Assembly: GCF_001613445.1 (NCBI RefSeq)
Contig: NZ_BDCJ01000005.1
Span: forward strand, 1 to 64,000
Length of the DNA: 64,000 nt
DNA from: Nocardia grenadensis NBRC 108939
GTDB lineage: Bacteria; Actinomycetota; Actinomycetes; Mycobacteriales; Mycobacteriaceae
Direction of reading: 5' to 3'
Shown: one piece after another, positions 44,314-53,925 of the stretch
Layout of the letters: each line of letters begins with the position of its first letter
How positions within the stretch are numbered: position 1 is the first letter of the stretch
Notes under the pieces: model-generated
What the model was told of the DNA's origin: nothing
Database searches by the model: none
The model's input: only the letters and a program-made list of their open reading frames with translations
Made by a program: the position numbers and the translations under genes

Positions 44314-44360
44314 GTCCCGGGGCGGCCGGCCCGGGCGGCCGGTCGCGCCAGACCGTTCGG

Positions 44361-44402
44361 CACAACCCGTCGCACCGTGAGGTGCGACGGGTTGTGTTGT
44401 TT
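44361..44402 (+). terminator. Terminator of the fadAB operon
   Basis: A 16-bp perfect stem CACAACCCGTCGCACC / GTGA / GGTGCGACGGGTTGTG followed by TTGTTT. Confidence 0.92.
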
Positions 44403-44764
44403 CCGGGGCGCGGTGACCCGGGCCGCGCCCGCGTTACCGCATCGGAACAGATCCGGAATGTGGGCCCGGACCGGCTGTCCGCGCCAAGGCCGCGCATCGG
44501 AATACTGTGGATGCCTGGGGATAATTGCGCCCCTCCGGCCCAGGTGGCTACGGCGGTTCGGTCCGTGCTGCTGCTGTTCGCGGGGCCGCGCCGGTCCCGG
44601 TCGGCGGCCGGGGCCGGGCACCGCGGAAGCCCGGAACAGGACACGCGAGCCGGGTGAACCGCCCATCGGGGTATCGGGCGCGCTACGTTGGAAGTGAGGA
44701 CCGGAACGGTTGTCGCGGCGGATTCGCCACCGCAGCCGATTCGTTACGAGTGCGAGGTGGTGAG

Positions 44765-47700
44765 ATGACTCCACGAACGCGTTCGGGCCCCGGGGGCCGC
44801 GAATCGGATAACGCCTACCTCGCTTCCGACGTCGCCGGCCCGGAGGATCCGGCCGTCCCTGAGAATCGCGCTGTGCCGCGGGATGTCGAATCCGCCGAAT
44901 CCGGCGCGGAATCGGCGGACGGCGGCGCCGCGCGGAGTGTGACGCCCGAGCCCACCATGGGGGTCGCCGCTCCCATGGAAGCCGACCCGCAGGAAGCGGA
45001 ACGGATCGCCGAGGAACTGGCGGCCCTGGGGTTCGCCGAGGCCCACGAGATCGGCCGGGGCGGGTTCGGGATCGTGTACCGGTGTGTACAGCGTGCCCTG
45101 GACCGCGTGGTCGCTGTGAAGGTGCTCTCCTCCGACCTCGACCCCGAGAGCCGGGAGCGGTTCCTGCGTGAGGAACACGCCATGGGCCGGCTGTCCGGGC
45201 ATCCGAATATCGTCGACATCCTGCAGGTCGATGTAATCGCCAGCGGACTGCCGTTCATTGTGATGCCGTTCGCCACGCACGGGTCGCTGGAACGGCTCAT
45301 CCACGAGACGGGCCCGCTGAGCTGGGCCGATACCCTGCGAGTCGGGGTGAAACTGGCCGGCGCCATCGAGAGCGCGCATCGGACGCGGATCCTGCACCGG
45401 GATGTGAAGCCGGCCAATGTGCTGCTCAGCTCCTACGGTGAGCCACAGCTCACCGATTTCGGGATCGCCCGGATGCCCGGAGGTTTCCGCACGTCCAGCA
45501 GCCAGATCACCGGTTCGCCCGCCTTCACGGCTCCCGAAGTCCTCAAGGGCGCCGACCCCACCGTCCGCTCGGATGTGTATGGGCTCGGCGCGACCCTTTT
45601 CGCCCTGCTCACCGGCCATGCCGCGTTCGAGAGGCAGGCGGGGGAGCGCGTGGTCGCGCAATTCCTGCGCATCACAACTCAACCGGTACCGGATCTGCGG
45701 GAGCGCGACATTCCCGCAGATGTGGCCGCGGTGATCGAACAGGCCATGGCCCAGGAACCGGAGGAACGGCCGGCCTCGGCCTACGAGTTCGGGGAGATGC
45801 TGCGTGCGGTACAGGTTGCCCACGACCAAGTCCCCGATGAGATGGCACTGCTGGACCCCGACGTCACGGCGGTCGATGCCGCGCCACCCGCACACGACCG
45901 GGCACCGGCGGTCACCGCGCGGCGTAGTTGGCCGCTGCTGCCGCCGACGCTCGCGGGTCGCAAAGGTGCCGATACCGCCGAGGCGAGCCCGTTCGGTGTC
46001 CCCGGCACGCGCAAACCCAGGCTCGGATCGGGCCCGCACAGCAGCGCGTCCGGCCGTCTCGGCACCTCCGGCCATGCACTCGAACATTCACCGGCCACTC
46101 TGCCGCCGAGTCCGGCCACCAAGTTCCGCCCGCCCACCCCACCCCGGGAGCCGGTGCGTCGGCCGCGCTTGCTGGACATCCTGCGTGAGGGGGTCGGCCG
46201 CCGGCTCACTGTGATCCACGCACCCGCCGGTTTCGGTAAGAGCGTGCTGGCCGCGCAGTGGCGCGACGAACTCGCCGGACTCGATCTTCCGGTCGCCTGG
46301 ATAGGCATCGACAGCCGGGACGACAACGAGGTCTGGTTCCTGGCCCACCTGATCGAGGCCGTCAACCGGATCCGTCCCGAGATCGGTACCGGGCTGGGCC
46401 AGATGCTCGAGGAGCGTCCCGCCGATACCGTCGCGTTCGCGATAGCGAGCCTGATCGACGAACTGCACACCAGCGGGAAGCCGGTGGTCGTGATCATCGA
46501 CGACTGGCACCGGCTCACCGATCCGGGCGCCCTACGGGTGTTGTCGGCGCTACTCGACAGCGGCTGCCATCATCTGCGGTTCGTGGTGACCAGCCGGGAC
46601 CCTTCCGACCTGCCGATCGGCCGGATGCGGATGAACGATGAGCTGGTGCAGATAGATTCCGAGCAACTGCGCCTGACGCGCGCCGAGGTCGGTGAGATCC
46701 TCGTGCAGCGCAACGGTTTCCCGCTCGATGCCGGCCAGCTCGACCGGGTGTACGCCGCCACCGACGGTTGGCCCGCCGCGATACAGCTGATCAGCCTCGC
46801 CCTGCGCGACAACCCGGATCCCGGGGATCTGCTGAACCGTATGTCCGAAGGCGGTCACGGCATCCGCGAGTACCTCGCCGAGAATGTGCTGGACACCCTG
46901 GAACCGGAGATGCTGGACTTCCTGTCCGATCTCGCGGTGATCGAGCATGCGAACGGGTCCCTGGCCACCGCTGTCACCGATAGCGACGAGGCCCCGCGCC
47001 TGCTCGAGCAGGCCGAGCGGCGAGAACTGTTCGTGCGCCGGACCGATGAGGATCCCGAGTGGTACCGGATGCAGCCACTGTTCGCCGAATACCTGCGGGC
47101 GCGACTGGAACGGACCCGGCCGGGCCGGGTGAAGACGCTGCACCGGCGGGCCGCGCGCTGGTTCGCCGAACGCCAGCTGCTGCGCAGGGCGGTGGATCAT
47201 TCACTGGCCGGAACCGATTTCAAAACCGCGCTCGACCTGTTGGAGAGCGGCGGTATGGACCTGATCGACGGTTCGCGGGTGGCGACGCTGCTCGGGTCGG
47301 TTTCGAAACTGCCCGTGCAGCAGGTCGCTTCGCGGTCGAAATTGCTGATGGCGGTGGCCCGCGCGAATGTGAACCTGCAGCAGTCCACCGCGGCGCGCTC
47401 GGCCCTCAATCGGCTATCCAATGTGCTGTCCCGGGGCCCGGAGGACGATAACGAGGTACGCACTCAACGTTGCCAGGCCGCGGTGCTCGCCGCCTCCGAC
47501 GAGATCTCCCACGACCGCACCACCGGGGTGCTCGAACAGGTCGCCGAACCACTGAAGCATCCCGACGAGCTCCCGGCGTGGACGGTGGCGACCGCGGCGA
47601 ATATCAGCGCCTATGTCCGGCTCTGTGAATTCGACTATCCGGCGGCGGCGGACATGCTCGAGTGGGCGCGGCCGTATCAGGAGCGGTCCCGCGAACCACT

Positions 47701-48622
47701 CGGGGAGATCTTCGCCTGGTGCGGCCGCGGGCTCCTCGCCTACGAACAACTCGATATCCCGGCCGCGCTGAGCGCTTACCGGCAGGCCTACAAAACGGCA
47801 CAGACCCGGTCCGGGCCACGTTCGCACGGCGTGCGAGCGGTCGCCGGGCTCCTCGGTGAACTGGAATACCGGCGCGGTGACCTGAACGCCGCCGAGGAAC
47901 TGTTCGATGAGAGCTATCAGCTGGTCGCGCGGATCGGCCCGATCGAATCACTGATCGCCACCATGGTGACCGGCGCCCGGGTGAAGGCGCTGCGCGGCGA
48001 TCTCACGGCGGCGGCGGTGCGCTTGGCCGAAGGAGCGCGGATCGCCGCAGATGACCAGCTGTCCCGGCTGGCCGCGCATATCCGGGCCGAGCAGATCCGG
48101 CTGGGCATAGTGCAGCCGGGTCCAGGCGATCGGCCGGAGGCCGCGGACAGCACCGCGCGCGTCCTGGCCCGATCGACCGGGCGCGACCGTGGCTCCGATC
48201 CCGACGGTGCGCCCACCGTGCTGAACATCGAAGCCGGTGAGGTCACCGTGATCCGCGCCCTGCTCGATTCCGACGACCGGCAGGATCACGAGCGCGCGGC
48301 CCGCCATGCTCGTGCCCTCTACGGACGTACCGGCGAACAACAGCGGCCCCGAGCTCAGCTCGATATGTCGCTGCTGCTCGCCGAATGCCTGGCCACCGCG
48401 GGCTGGGTCGGCGAATCGGCCGCCCTGCTGGCACCGGCGGTCTCCACCTGCGCCGAACTCGGCTGGACCCGGCCGCTACTGGATGCCGGGCCCGCGGTCC
48501 GCGAGATCCTGCGCGTGGTGCGTGACGACCTGCCGGTCACCACGCCGGACGGAACGGACACGGTCCGCACCCTCGGCGAGATCCGTGTCCCGATCCGTTT
48601 CCTCGACGAACTGCTCAGCTGA
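44765..48622 (+). CDS. pknK: PknK-like Ser/Thr kinase fused to a MalT-type STAND ATPase
   Basis: A 1285-aa soluble regulator. A disordered acidic N-terminus (1-75) precedes the kinase: glycine loop GRGGFGIVYR (97-106), Lys119, catalytic HRDVKPAN (Asp213), DFG at 231 and APEVL. After a linker, the MalT-like NTPase has Walker A APAGFGKSVL (near 485) and IIDDWHR, followed by helical TPR-like repeats to the end. No LuxR HTH is seen at the C-terminus. M. tuberculosis PknK (about 1110 aa) has the same layout and adjusts transcription. The ATG at 44765 has GAGGTGG upstream; the open frame back to 44525 is discarded. Confidence 0.88.
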   Translation: MTPRTRSGPGGRESDNAYLASDVAGPEDPAVPENRAVPRDVESAESGAESADGGAARSVTPEPTMGVAAPMEADPQEAERIAEELAALGFAEAHEIGRGGFGIVYRCVQRALDRVVAVKVLSSDLDPESRERFLREEHAMGRLSGHPNIVDILQVDVIASGLPFIVMPFATHGSLERLIHETGPLSWADTLRVGVKLAGAIESAHRTRILHRDVKPANVLLSSYGEPQLTDFGIARMPGGFRTSSSQITGSPAFTAPEVLKGADPTVRSDVYGLGATLFALLTGHAAFERQAGERVVAQFLRITTQPVPDLRERDIPADVAAVIEQAMAQEPEERPASAYEFGEMLRAVQVAHDQVPDEMALLDPDVTAVDAAPPAHDRAPAVTARRSWPLLPPTLAGRKGADTAEASPFGVPGTRKPRLGSGPHSSASGRLGTSGHALEHSPATLPPSPATKFRPPTPPREPVRRPRLLDILREGVGRRLTVIHAPAGFGKSVLAAQWRDELAGLDLPVAWIGIDSRDDNEVWFLAHLIEAVNRIRPEIGTGLGQMLEERPADTVAFAIASLIDELHTSGKPVVVIIDDWHRLTDPGALRVLSALLDSGCHHLRFVVTSRDPSDLPIGRMRMNDELVQIDSEQLRLTRAEVGEILVQRNGFPLDAGQLDRVYAATDGWPAAIQLISLALRDNPDPGDLLNRMSEGGHGIREYLAENVLDTLEPEMLDFLSDLAVIEHANGSLATAVTDSDEAPRLLEQAERRELFVRRTDEDPEWYRMQPLFAEYLRARLERTRPGRVKTLHRRAARWFAERQLLRRAVDHSLAGTDFKTALDLLESGGMDLIDGSRVATLLGSVSKLPVQQVASRSKLLMAVARANVNLQQSTAARSALNRLSNVLSRGPEDDNEVRTQRCQAAVLAASDEISHDRTTGVLEQVAEPLKHPDELPAWTVATAANISAYVRLCEFDYPAAADMLEWARPYQERSREPLGEIFAWCGRGLLAYEQLDIPAALSAYRQAYKTAQTRSGPRSHGVRAVAGLLGELEYRRGDLNAAEELFDESYQLVARIGPIESLIATMVTGARVKALRGDLTAAAVRLAEGARIAADDQLSRLAAHIRAEQIRLGIVQPGPGDRPEAADSTARVLARSTGRDRGSDPDGAPTVLNIEAGEVTVIRALLDSDDRQDHERAARHARALYGRTGEQQRPRAQLDMSLLLAECLATAGWVGESAALLAPAVSTCAELGWTRPLLDAGPAVREILRVVRDDLPVTTPDGTDTVRTLGEIRVPIRFLDELLS

Positions 48623-48626
48623 GCAG
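48611..48626. terminator. Palindrome across the pknK stop, between convergent genes
   Basis: CTGCTCAGCTGAGCAG is a perfect 16-bp palindrome covering the stop codon, 5 bp from the tmsB stop. It may act as a weak bidirectional terminator. Confidence 0.35.
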
Positions 48627-48630
48627 CCGG

Positions 48631-49947
48631 TTACGGCTGCCACCAGGGACGCAGCGGTACCTCGGGCTGCCCGGAGGATCCGAGTGCGACGCCCAGCACC
48701 TGGTGCAACTGCACCACATTGCGTTCGAAACCGAGCCGGCTGCCCGCCATGTACAGACCCCATACCTTGGCGGTGCCCTCGCCGGCCTCGGCCACACAGG
48801 CGTCCCAGTTGGTGACCAGGTTCTTGCACCATTCGGCGAGGGTCAGCGCGTAGTGCTCGCGCAGATTCTCCTCGTGCAGTACTTCCAGGCCGACGTTCTG
48901 GATATCGCTGATGATGCGTCCGGAGCCGATGAGCTCACCATCGGGGAACACGTACCGGTCGATGAAATCGCCCGCCTTGGTGGTGCGGGTGTTGTCCGGC
49001 CGGGTGATGCAGTGGTTGAGGAACAGGCCACCCTCGCGCAGCTTGCTCTTGATGAACCCGAAGTAGTACGGGTAGTTCTGGACCCCGATGTGCTCGGTCA
49101 GTCCGATCGAGGACACCGCGTCGAACCCGGTTTCGGCGACGTCGCGGTAATCGGAATGGCGCACCTCGGCCAGCTCGCCGAGACCCTCCTCGGCGATTTT
49201 CTGCTGGGCCCAGGCGGCCTGTTCGGCGGAGAGCGTGGCACCGATGACCCGGACCCCGCGTTTGGCGGCGTACCGGACCATACCGCCCCACCCGCAGCCG
49301 ATATCGAGCAGGCGATCGCCTTCCTTCAACCGCAGTTTTTCGAAGACCAGCCGGTACTTGTTCTCCTGTGCCTGCTCCAGCGTCCAGTCCCGCTCGCCGT
49401 AGCACGCACAGGTGTAGGTCATCGACGGACCGAGTACATACTCGTAGAAGGTGTTCGAGACGTCGTAGTGGTGGTGGATGACCTCCGCGTCGCGGGCCTT
49501 GGAATGCCGCAGCCCCTCCAGGGCGATCCGGCGCCAGCGCGGCAGCGTCTCCTGCGGGGGTGGGGGGACCGGACGCAGCCGCTCCCAGCCCAGCGACCGC
49601 GCGATCGCCACCAGCGACAATGCCGACGGACGTTTGAACTTGAGGTCCGTCATGGCGGCGAGGATGGCGTACGGGTCGCCGGGATGCACGCCGGCCGCAT
49701 CCATATCGCCGGATATGTAGGCGCGCGCCAGCCCGAGATCACCAGGCGCGTTGGCGAGATAGTTGATCCCGCGCGGGTTGCGGATATCGAGTGCGAATTC
49801 GGAATCCACCGGTCCGGTGGTGCTGCCGTCGTAGGCGGTCAGCTTGATGGGAACATCGCCGTCGACCAAGGTTTCGACAACCTCGGCGATACTGAGTCGG
49901 GTGCCCAGGTCCGCGAAAGCATCGGATCTATCCTTGAATGTCGTCAT
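48631..49947 (-). CDS. tmsB: Tuberculostearic acid synthesis methyltransferase (CFA-synthase type)
   Basis: A 438-aa SAM methyltransferase of the cyclopropane-fatty-acid synthase family. The SAM site is RLLDIGCGWGGMVRYAAKRG, and EVIHHHYDVSNTFYEYVLGPSMTYTCACY is the family substrate-side signature, split only by description. With TmsA it methylates C10 of oleoyl phospholipid; TmsB makes the methylene intermediate. The partner gene overlaps by ATGA. In M. tuberculosis the pair is Rv3720/Rv3719 (bfaB/bfaA), also beside dnaX. 10-Methylstearate is a chemotaxonomic marker of Nocardia and mycobacteria. Confidence 0.88.
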   Translation of the reverse strand: MTTFKDRSDAFADLGTRLSIAEVVETLVDGDVPIKLTAYDGSTTGPVDSEFALDIRNPRGINYLANAPGDLGLARAYISGDMDAAGVHPGDPYAILAAMTDLKFKRPSALSLVAIARSLGWERLRPVPPPPQETLPRWRRIALEGLRHSKARDAEVIHHHYDVSNTFYEYVLGPSMTYTCACYGERDWTLEQAQENKYRLVFEKLRLKEGDRLLDIGCGWGGMVRYAAKRGVRVIGATLSAEQAAWAQQKIAEEGLGELAEVRHSDYRDVAETGFDAVSSIGLTEHIGVQNYPYYFGFIKSKLREGGLFLNHCITRPDNTRTTKAGDFIDRYVFPDGELIGSGRIISDIQNVGLEVLHEENLREHYALTLAEWCKNLVTNWDACVAEAGEGTAKVWGLYMAGSRLGFERNVVQLHQVLGVALGSSGQPEVPLRPWWQP

Positions 49948-51386
49948 CTGCGTTGCACCGCCTTCGAGTACAGATCCAGCAGGCGCTGGCCGGGATCGTA
50001 GCGTTTCTTCAATGCTTTGTAACTTTCACCGCCGTAGAGAGCGGCAAATTCCTCGGGCTCGTAAAAAGAGTCCGAGTACAGGGATTTGTGTCCGTCGAAT
50101 TCGGTGACGGTTTTCTCGATGGCACGGTTCGCCGCGCCATCCAACCGGCCGGGCGATTTCGGAACCGCCGACCAGAAGCCGATATTCACATAGGTGCGAC
50201 CGGGTCGCAGCGGGTACAGCGGCCAGGGGCGATCGCTGTCCGGGGCGCTGGAATCGCGCAACCGCAGCGGGCACAACCAGATGGGTTCGATGGGAATCTC
50301 ACGCAGGAACCACTCCACGAAATCCGCAGTGCGCTCCACCGGGACCTCGATGTCCTGCACCACACGCTCCTGCGGCGGTTCGCCTTTCCGCGCGGCCAAC
50401 TTGTCGCCGATGTTGTAGCGGTGGTCCAGCGCGACCAGCTTCCAGTAGAAGCTGCTGCGCCGGTAGCGTTTCGGCCAGAAGCGGCGGATCTTCGGATTCT
50501 GCGTCCCGAAGGCGCGCGAGCACCAGAACCAGTCGGTGTCCCAGCGCCAGAGATAGTCGTGGATGGTCAGCCGGTCGCGCTTGGGTGCCGGGCCGTCGTG
50601 TTGGATGGAGCGGTAGTAGATGTCCATTCCGGTGTAGTCGCTGACCGGGCCCGGTTCATCGGTCTGCCGGCCCAGCGTCAGGTAGCTCTCCCCGGCACTG
50701 AACACGACCCCGTCCAGATAGTCGACTCGTTCACCGTCATGGCTGCGTTCCTGTACGACCCGCTCCAGGACCGATTCGAGTTCTCGCAGATTGTGGAACC
50801 GCAGGTGGCGCAATTCCACGTAGGGCAGCACCGATTCCAGCTCGATCTTCAGGCGGGTGGTGTAGCCGAGCGTGCCGTAAGAGTTCGGGAAACCGCGGAA
50901 GAGTTCGGCGTCGGCCCCGTCCGGGCGGATCGTGACGATCTCGCCGGCCCCGGTCAGTACCTCCATCTCCAGCACCGATTCGTGCGGCAGACCGTTGCGG
51001 AAGGAGCTGGATTCGATTCCGAGCCCGGTTACCGCACCACCCAGGGTGATGGTCTTGAGCTGCGGTACCACCAGCGGCGCCAGGCCGTAGGGCAGCGTGG
51101 CGGCCACCAGCTCTTCGTAGGTCGTCATCCCCGCGACCTCGGCGGTTTTCGTAACCGGGTCGACCTCGATCACCCGGGTGAGGCCCGAGACGTCCAGCCC
51201 CGGTGCCGTGTTCTTCGCCCGCGCGCGGAAGAGATTGGAGGTCTTCTTGGCCAGTCGCACATCGGCGTCGTCCGGGATGGCACGATAGCTCGCGAGCAGG
51301 CGATCGACACCTGCCCGATATGCGGCGAACCCGGATTCATATGCGGCCGGACCGTGGCCGGCCTTCCCCAACAGACTCATTGCCAC
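49944..51386 (-). CDS. tmsA: FAD-binding reductase for 10-methyl fatty acid synthesis
   Basis: A 480-aa FAD-linked oxidoreductase of the GlcD/VAO (FAD_binding_4) type. The FAD domain contains LKTITLGGAVTGLGIESSSFRNG, and the cap domain ends with FYEPEEFAALYGGESYKALKKRYDPG, a DWARF1/alditol-oxidase-like end. It reduces the methylene intermediate from TmsB to the 10-methyl branch. It is the first gene of the pair. The GTG at 51386 has TAGCGT six bases upstream; an ATG two codons in (51380) is the alternative. Confidence 0.88.
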   Translation of the reverse strand: MAMSLLGKAGHGPAAYESGFAAYRAGVDRLLASYRAIPDDADVRLAKKTSNLFRARAKNTAPGLDVSGLTRVIEVDPVTKTAEVAGMTTYEELVAATLPYGLAPLVVPQLKTITLGGAVTGLGIESSSFRNGLPHESVLEMEVLTGAGEIVTIRPDGADAELFRGFPNSYGTLGYTTRLKIELESVLPYVELRHLRFHNLRELESVLERVVQERSHDGERVDYLDGVVFSAGESYLTLGRQTDEPGPVSDYTGMDIYYRSIQHDGPAPKRDRLTIHDYLWRWDTDWFWCSRAFGTQNPKIRRFWPKRYRRSSFYWKLVALDHRYNIGDKLAARKGEPPQERVVQDIEVPVERTADFVEWFLREIPIEPIWLCPLRLRDSSAPDSDRPWPLYPLRPGRTYVNIGFWSAVPKSPGRLDGAANRAIEKTVTEFDGHKSLYSDSFYEPEEFAALYGGESYKALKKRYDPGQRLLDLYSKAVQRR

Positions 51387-51392
51387 GTCTAG

Positions 51393-51398
51393 ACGCTA
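51393..51398 (-). promoter_or_regulatory. -10 element, leaderless promoter of tmsAB
   Basis: Minus strand TAGCGT, six bases, then GTG at 51386. Confidence 0.5.
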
Positions 51399-51611
51399 GC
51401 CCTACTCGGTCTCGAGCGGCCACAGCGGGGGGATTGTCGGTGACGAAATGTCACATATCCGTTGCACCGTGTTCGAAGAACTGTTTACCTGGGTTGACTG
51501 CTCTTCCTGAATTGTCGGTATTTTTGGCGCGCGAGCAAGTTCACCTTCCCCACCTTCGCGAACCAGCCCACAAGCTCGATTCCGCGCGTGGCAGCGCCGA
51601 AAGACACAGCC

Positions 51612-51643
51612 TCTGCCCCGCCCTGCCGGCGGCGGGGCAGAGA
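51612..51643 (+). promoter_or_regulatory. Strong hairpin in the leader of the SRPBCC gene
   Basis: CTCTGCCCCGCC and GGCGGGGCAGAG form a perfect 12-bp stem with an 8-nt loop, ending 40 nt before the GTG at 51684. TTGACT at 51494-51499 and TATTTT at 51519-51524 (19-bp gap) may be the promoter. There is no T-tract, so this is more likely a leader structure than a terminator. Confidence 0.45.
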
Positions 51644-51683
51644 TACTGGGACTGTCAGAACACATCCCGATAAGGAGTTCACC

Positions 51684-52118
51684 GTGGGACAGGTCAAAGC
51701 CGGCAGTTCGATCGAGGTCGCCGCAGACCCGCAGCGCACGCTGGCAGCGGTCACCGATTACACGGAGGTGCGCCCGAAGATCCTGTCGGCGCACTACCGC
51801 GACTACAAGGTGGTCGAGGGCGGGCAGGGCGACGGCACCGTCGCCGAATGGACGTTGCAGGCCACCGAGAAACGAGTGCGCAATATCCGTGCCCAGGTCT
51901 CGGTCGCCGATAATGTCGTCACCGAGAAGGACGCCAATTCCTCACTCGTCAACACCTGGACGGTCGCACCGGCCGGATCGGGTTCGACGGTCACCCTGGA
52001 GACCACCTGGCAGGGCGCCGGCGGTGTCAAGGGCATCTTCGAGGGCATCTTCGCCCCGCTGGGCCTGCGCAAGATCCAGGCCGAGGTGCTTGCGAACCTG
52101 AAGCGCGAACTCGCCTGA
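51684..52118 (+). CDS. SRPBCC family protein
   Basis: A 144-aa START/Bet v1-like (polyketide cyclase/dehydrase) fold: SIEVAADPQRTLAAVTDY at the N-terminus, an alternating beta region, and the closing long helix LGLRKIQAEVLANLKRELA. These proteins bind hydrophobic ligands; the ligand is unknown. Its position next to tmsAB matches mycobacterial Rv3718c. AAGGAG precedes the GTG. Confidence 0.82.
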   Translation: MGQVKAGSSIEVAADPQRTLAAVTDYTEVRPKILSAHYRDYKVVEGGQGDGTVAEWTLQATEKRVRNIRAQVSVADNVVTEKDANSSLVNTWTVAPAGSGSTVTLETTWQGAGGVKGIFEGIFAPLGLRKIQAEVLANLKRELA

Positions 52119-52250
52119 CGGTCCCCCTCGGGCCGGACGGTCGCCGGCCGCGGATTTCCGATCCGTGCCGGTGATCGTCCGGGGCCGGTGCCCCTGGTCG
52201 GCCGGGCGGGGCGGTACGGCGGTTCCGGCCGGTCCACGGGCGAATCCGGC

Positions 52251-52799
52251 TCAGGTGAGGACGAACGACAGCAGTACCGGGGCCCGCGTTTCGCCACGCC
52301 ACCAGGAGTAGCCGAGCCACACACCGGGCACGACCTCCCGGATCTCGTCGTAGACCTGCGGCGTGATCGCGGGTGTGTAATCGAGCACCCAGGTGGGTTC
52401 ACCGTCCTCCCGGGACGGCGCCAGGTAGACCTCGGCCGGCCAGCCCCCGATATCGGCGCCGGTGACCCGGTTGATCAACCGGCCGCCCTCGGGCCCGGTG
52501 TCGAAGGTTTTGCCCAGCCAGAACGTGGGCGCGATGGGCTGGGCGATCGAGCTGGAGGTCACCCAGCCGTTCTTCACCCCCGACGGCACCGCGCCGGCCT
52601 CGGCGGCCAGGTAGATCTCGGCGTGCTGCCGGGCGGTGCAGTGCGAACGCAAGGATTCGACGGTGACCGCCGGCGCGGCCGGATCGATGACGCAGCCGTT
52701 GCCGTGGTCGGTCACCTCATGGGGGTCGGCTTCGGCGGTCGCCGCGCGGAACACGCCGGATACCATGATGAGCGCACCCAGCAAATATCCCTTGGACAC
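52251..52799 (-). CDS. Secreted protein of unknown function
   Basis: A 182-aa protein with a signal peptide (YLLGALIMVSGVFRAATAEA) and no other TM segment. The mature part has two Cys (NGCVID and RSHCTAR) that could form a disulfide. It also contains three Trp-rich stretches, including VPGVWLGYSWWRGE near the end. No family was recognised. The GTG at 52799 is chosen for GGAG 6 nt upstream; a TTG at 52817 is possible. Confidence 0.65.
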   Translation of the reverse strand: MSKGYLLGALIMVSGVFRAATAEADPHEVTDHGNGCVIDPAAPAVTVESLRSHCTARQHAEIYLAAEAGAVPSGVKNGWVTSSSIAQPIAPTFWLGKTFDTGPEGGRLINRVTGADIGGWPAEVYLAPSREDGEPTWVLDYTPAITPQVYDEIREVVPGVWLGYSWWRGETRAPVLLSFVLT

Positions 52800-52941
52800 A
52801 GTTTGCTCCAATAACAATCAAGATCTCGGCGCGGCGCAATCGCACCGGCGAAGTCGATCTTAGGGCGGCATCGGGCGGCGGCGGAATCGGCGACCGAGGC
52901 GGTCTAGGCTGAATCGTGACCCGTCCGTAGAGAGGAATCCC

Positions 52942-53271
52942 GTGCAGCCCGATGGTCAGTTCGATATGCAGCAATTGCTCCAACAGGCCCAGCAGATGCA
53001 GGAGCAGGTGATGGCCGCGCAGGCCGAGATCGCCGCGGCCGAAGTGGACGGCCAGGCCGGCAACGGTCTGGTCCGGGTGACGATCAAGGCGACCGGCGAG
53101 GTGCAGTCGCTGACGATCGACCCCAAGGCGGTCGACCCCGAGGATGTGGAAACCCTGCAGGACCTGGTGATCGGTGCGGTCAACGACGCCATGACCAATG
53201 CCCAGCAGTTGGCGGCCGAACGACTCGGACCGCTGGCCGGCGGCGGTGCGCCGGGCCTGCCCGGCTTCTGA
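52942..53271 (+). CDS. YbaB/EbfC family nucleoid-associated protein
   Basis: A 109-aa DNA-binding protein. The Gln/Met-rich first helix ([19 protein letters not shown]), the central [23 protein letters not shown] and the last helix LIGAV-like region match the YbaB fold. It is encoded 18 bp before recR, the near-universal arrangement in bacteria. GAGAGG precedes the GTG. Confidence 0.93.
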   Translation: MQPDGQFDMQQLLQQAQQMQEQVMAAQAEIAAAEVDGQAGNGLVRVTIKATGEVQSLTIDPKAVDPEDVETLQDLVIGAVNDAMTNAQQLAAERLGPLAGGGAPGLPGF

Positions 53272-53289
53272 TCGCGCCGGGGGATCGCG

Positions 53290-53898
53290 GTGTACGAGGG
53301 TCCGGTTCAGGATCTCATCGACGAGCTGGGGAAACTCCCCGGTGTCGGTCCCAAGAGCGCGCAGCGGATCGCATTCCATCTGCTGCAGGTGGAACCGCCC
53401 GAACTCGACCGGTTGCAGGCGGTACTGCAGAAGATCCGCGACGGTGTGCGCTTCTGCGCGCAGTGCGGCACGGTCGCCGACGGCGAGCTGTGCCGGATCT
53501 GCGCCGATTCGCGCCGCGACCGCAGCATGATCTGCGTGGTCGAGGAACCCAAGGACGTACCGGCCATCGAACGGACCCGGGAGTTCCGGGGCCGCTACCA
53601 CGTGCTGGGCGGTGCGCTCGACCCGCTGAGCGGGGTGGGCCCCGAACAGTTGCGGATCCGGGAACTGCTGACCCGCATCGGCCGCCAGGACGACGGGGTG
53701 GATGTCACCGAGGTGATCATCGCCACCGATCCGAATACCGAGGGTGAGGCGACCGCGACCTATCTGGTGCGGATGCTGCGTGATTTCCCTGGACTCACCG
53801 TCACCCGGCTCGCGTCCGGTCTGCCCATGGGCGGCGACCTGGAGTTCGCCGACGAACTGACCCTGGGCCGGGCGTTCTCCGGCCGTCGGGCGCTCTGA
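53290..53898 (+). CDS. recR: Recombination protein RecR
   Basis: A 202-aa protein acting with RecF/RecO in gap repair. The N-terminal HhH is [20 protein letters not shown], the zinc finger is [16 protein letters not shown] (about 57-72), and the Toprim domain has [15 protein letters not shown] and [14 protein letters not shown]. The C-terminal Walker-like segment is [22 protein letters not shown]. Length is standard. Confidence 0.96.
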   Translation: MYEGPVQDLIDELGKLPGVGPKSAQRIAFHLLQVEPPELDRLQAVLQKIRDGVRFCAQCGTVADGELCRICADSRRDRSMICVVEEPKDVPAIERTREFRGRYHVLGGALDPLSGVGPEQLRIRELLTRIGRQDDGVDVTEVIIATDPNTEGEATATYLVRMLRDFPGLTVTRLASGLPMGGDLEFADELTLGRAFSGRRAL

Positions 53899-53925
53899 GG
53901 ACCGCCGCGGCCCCGGTCGCGGCGG

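Noticed and set aside
51441..51456. CRP-like site GTGACGAAATGTCAC between tmsA and the SRPBCC gene
   Set aside because: The half-sites are 5 bp apart rather than the usual 6 of TGTGA-N6-TCACA, and one half is GGTGA.
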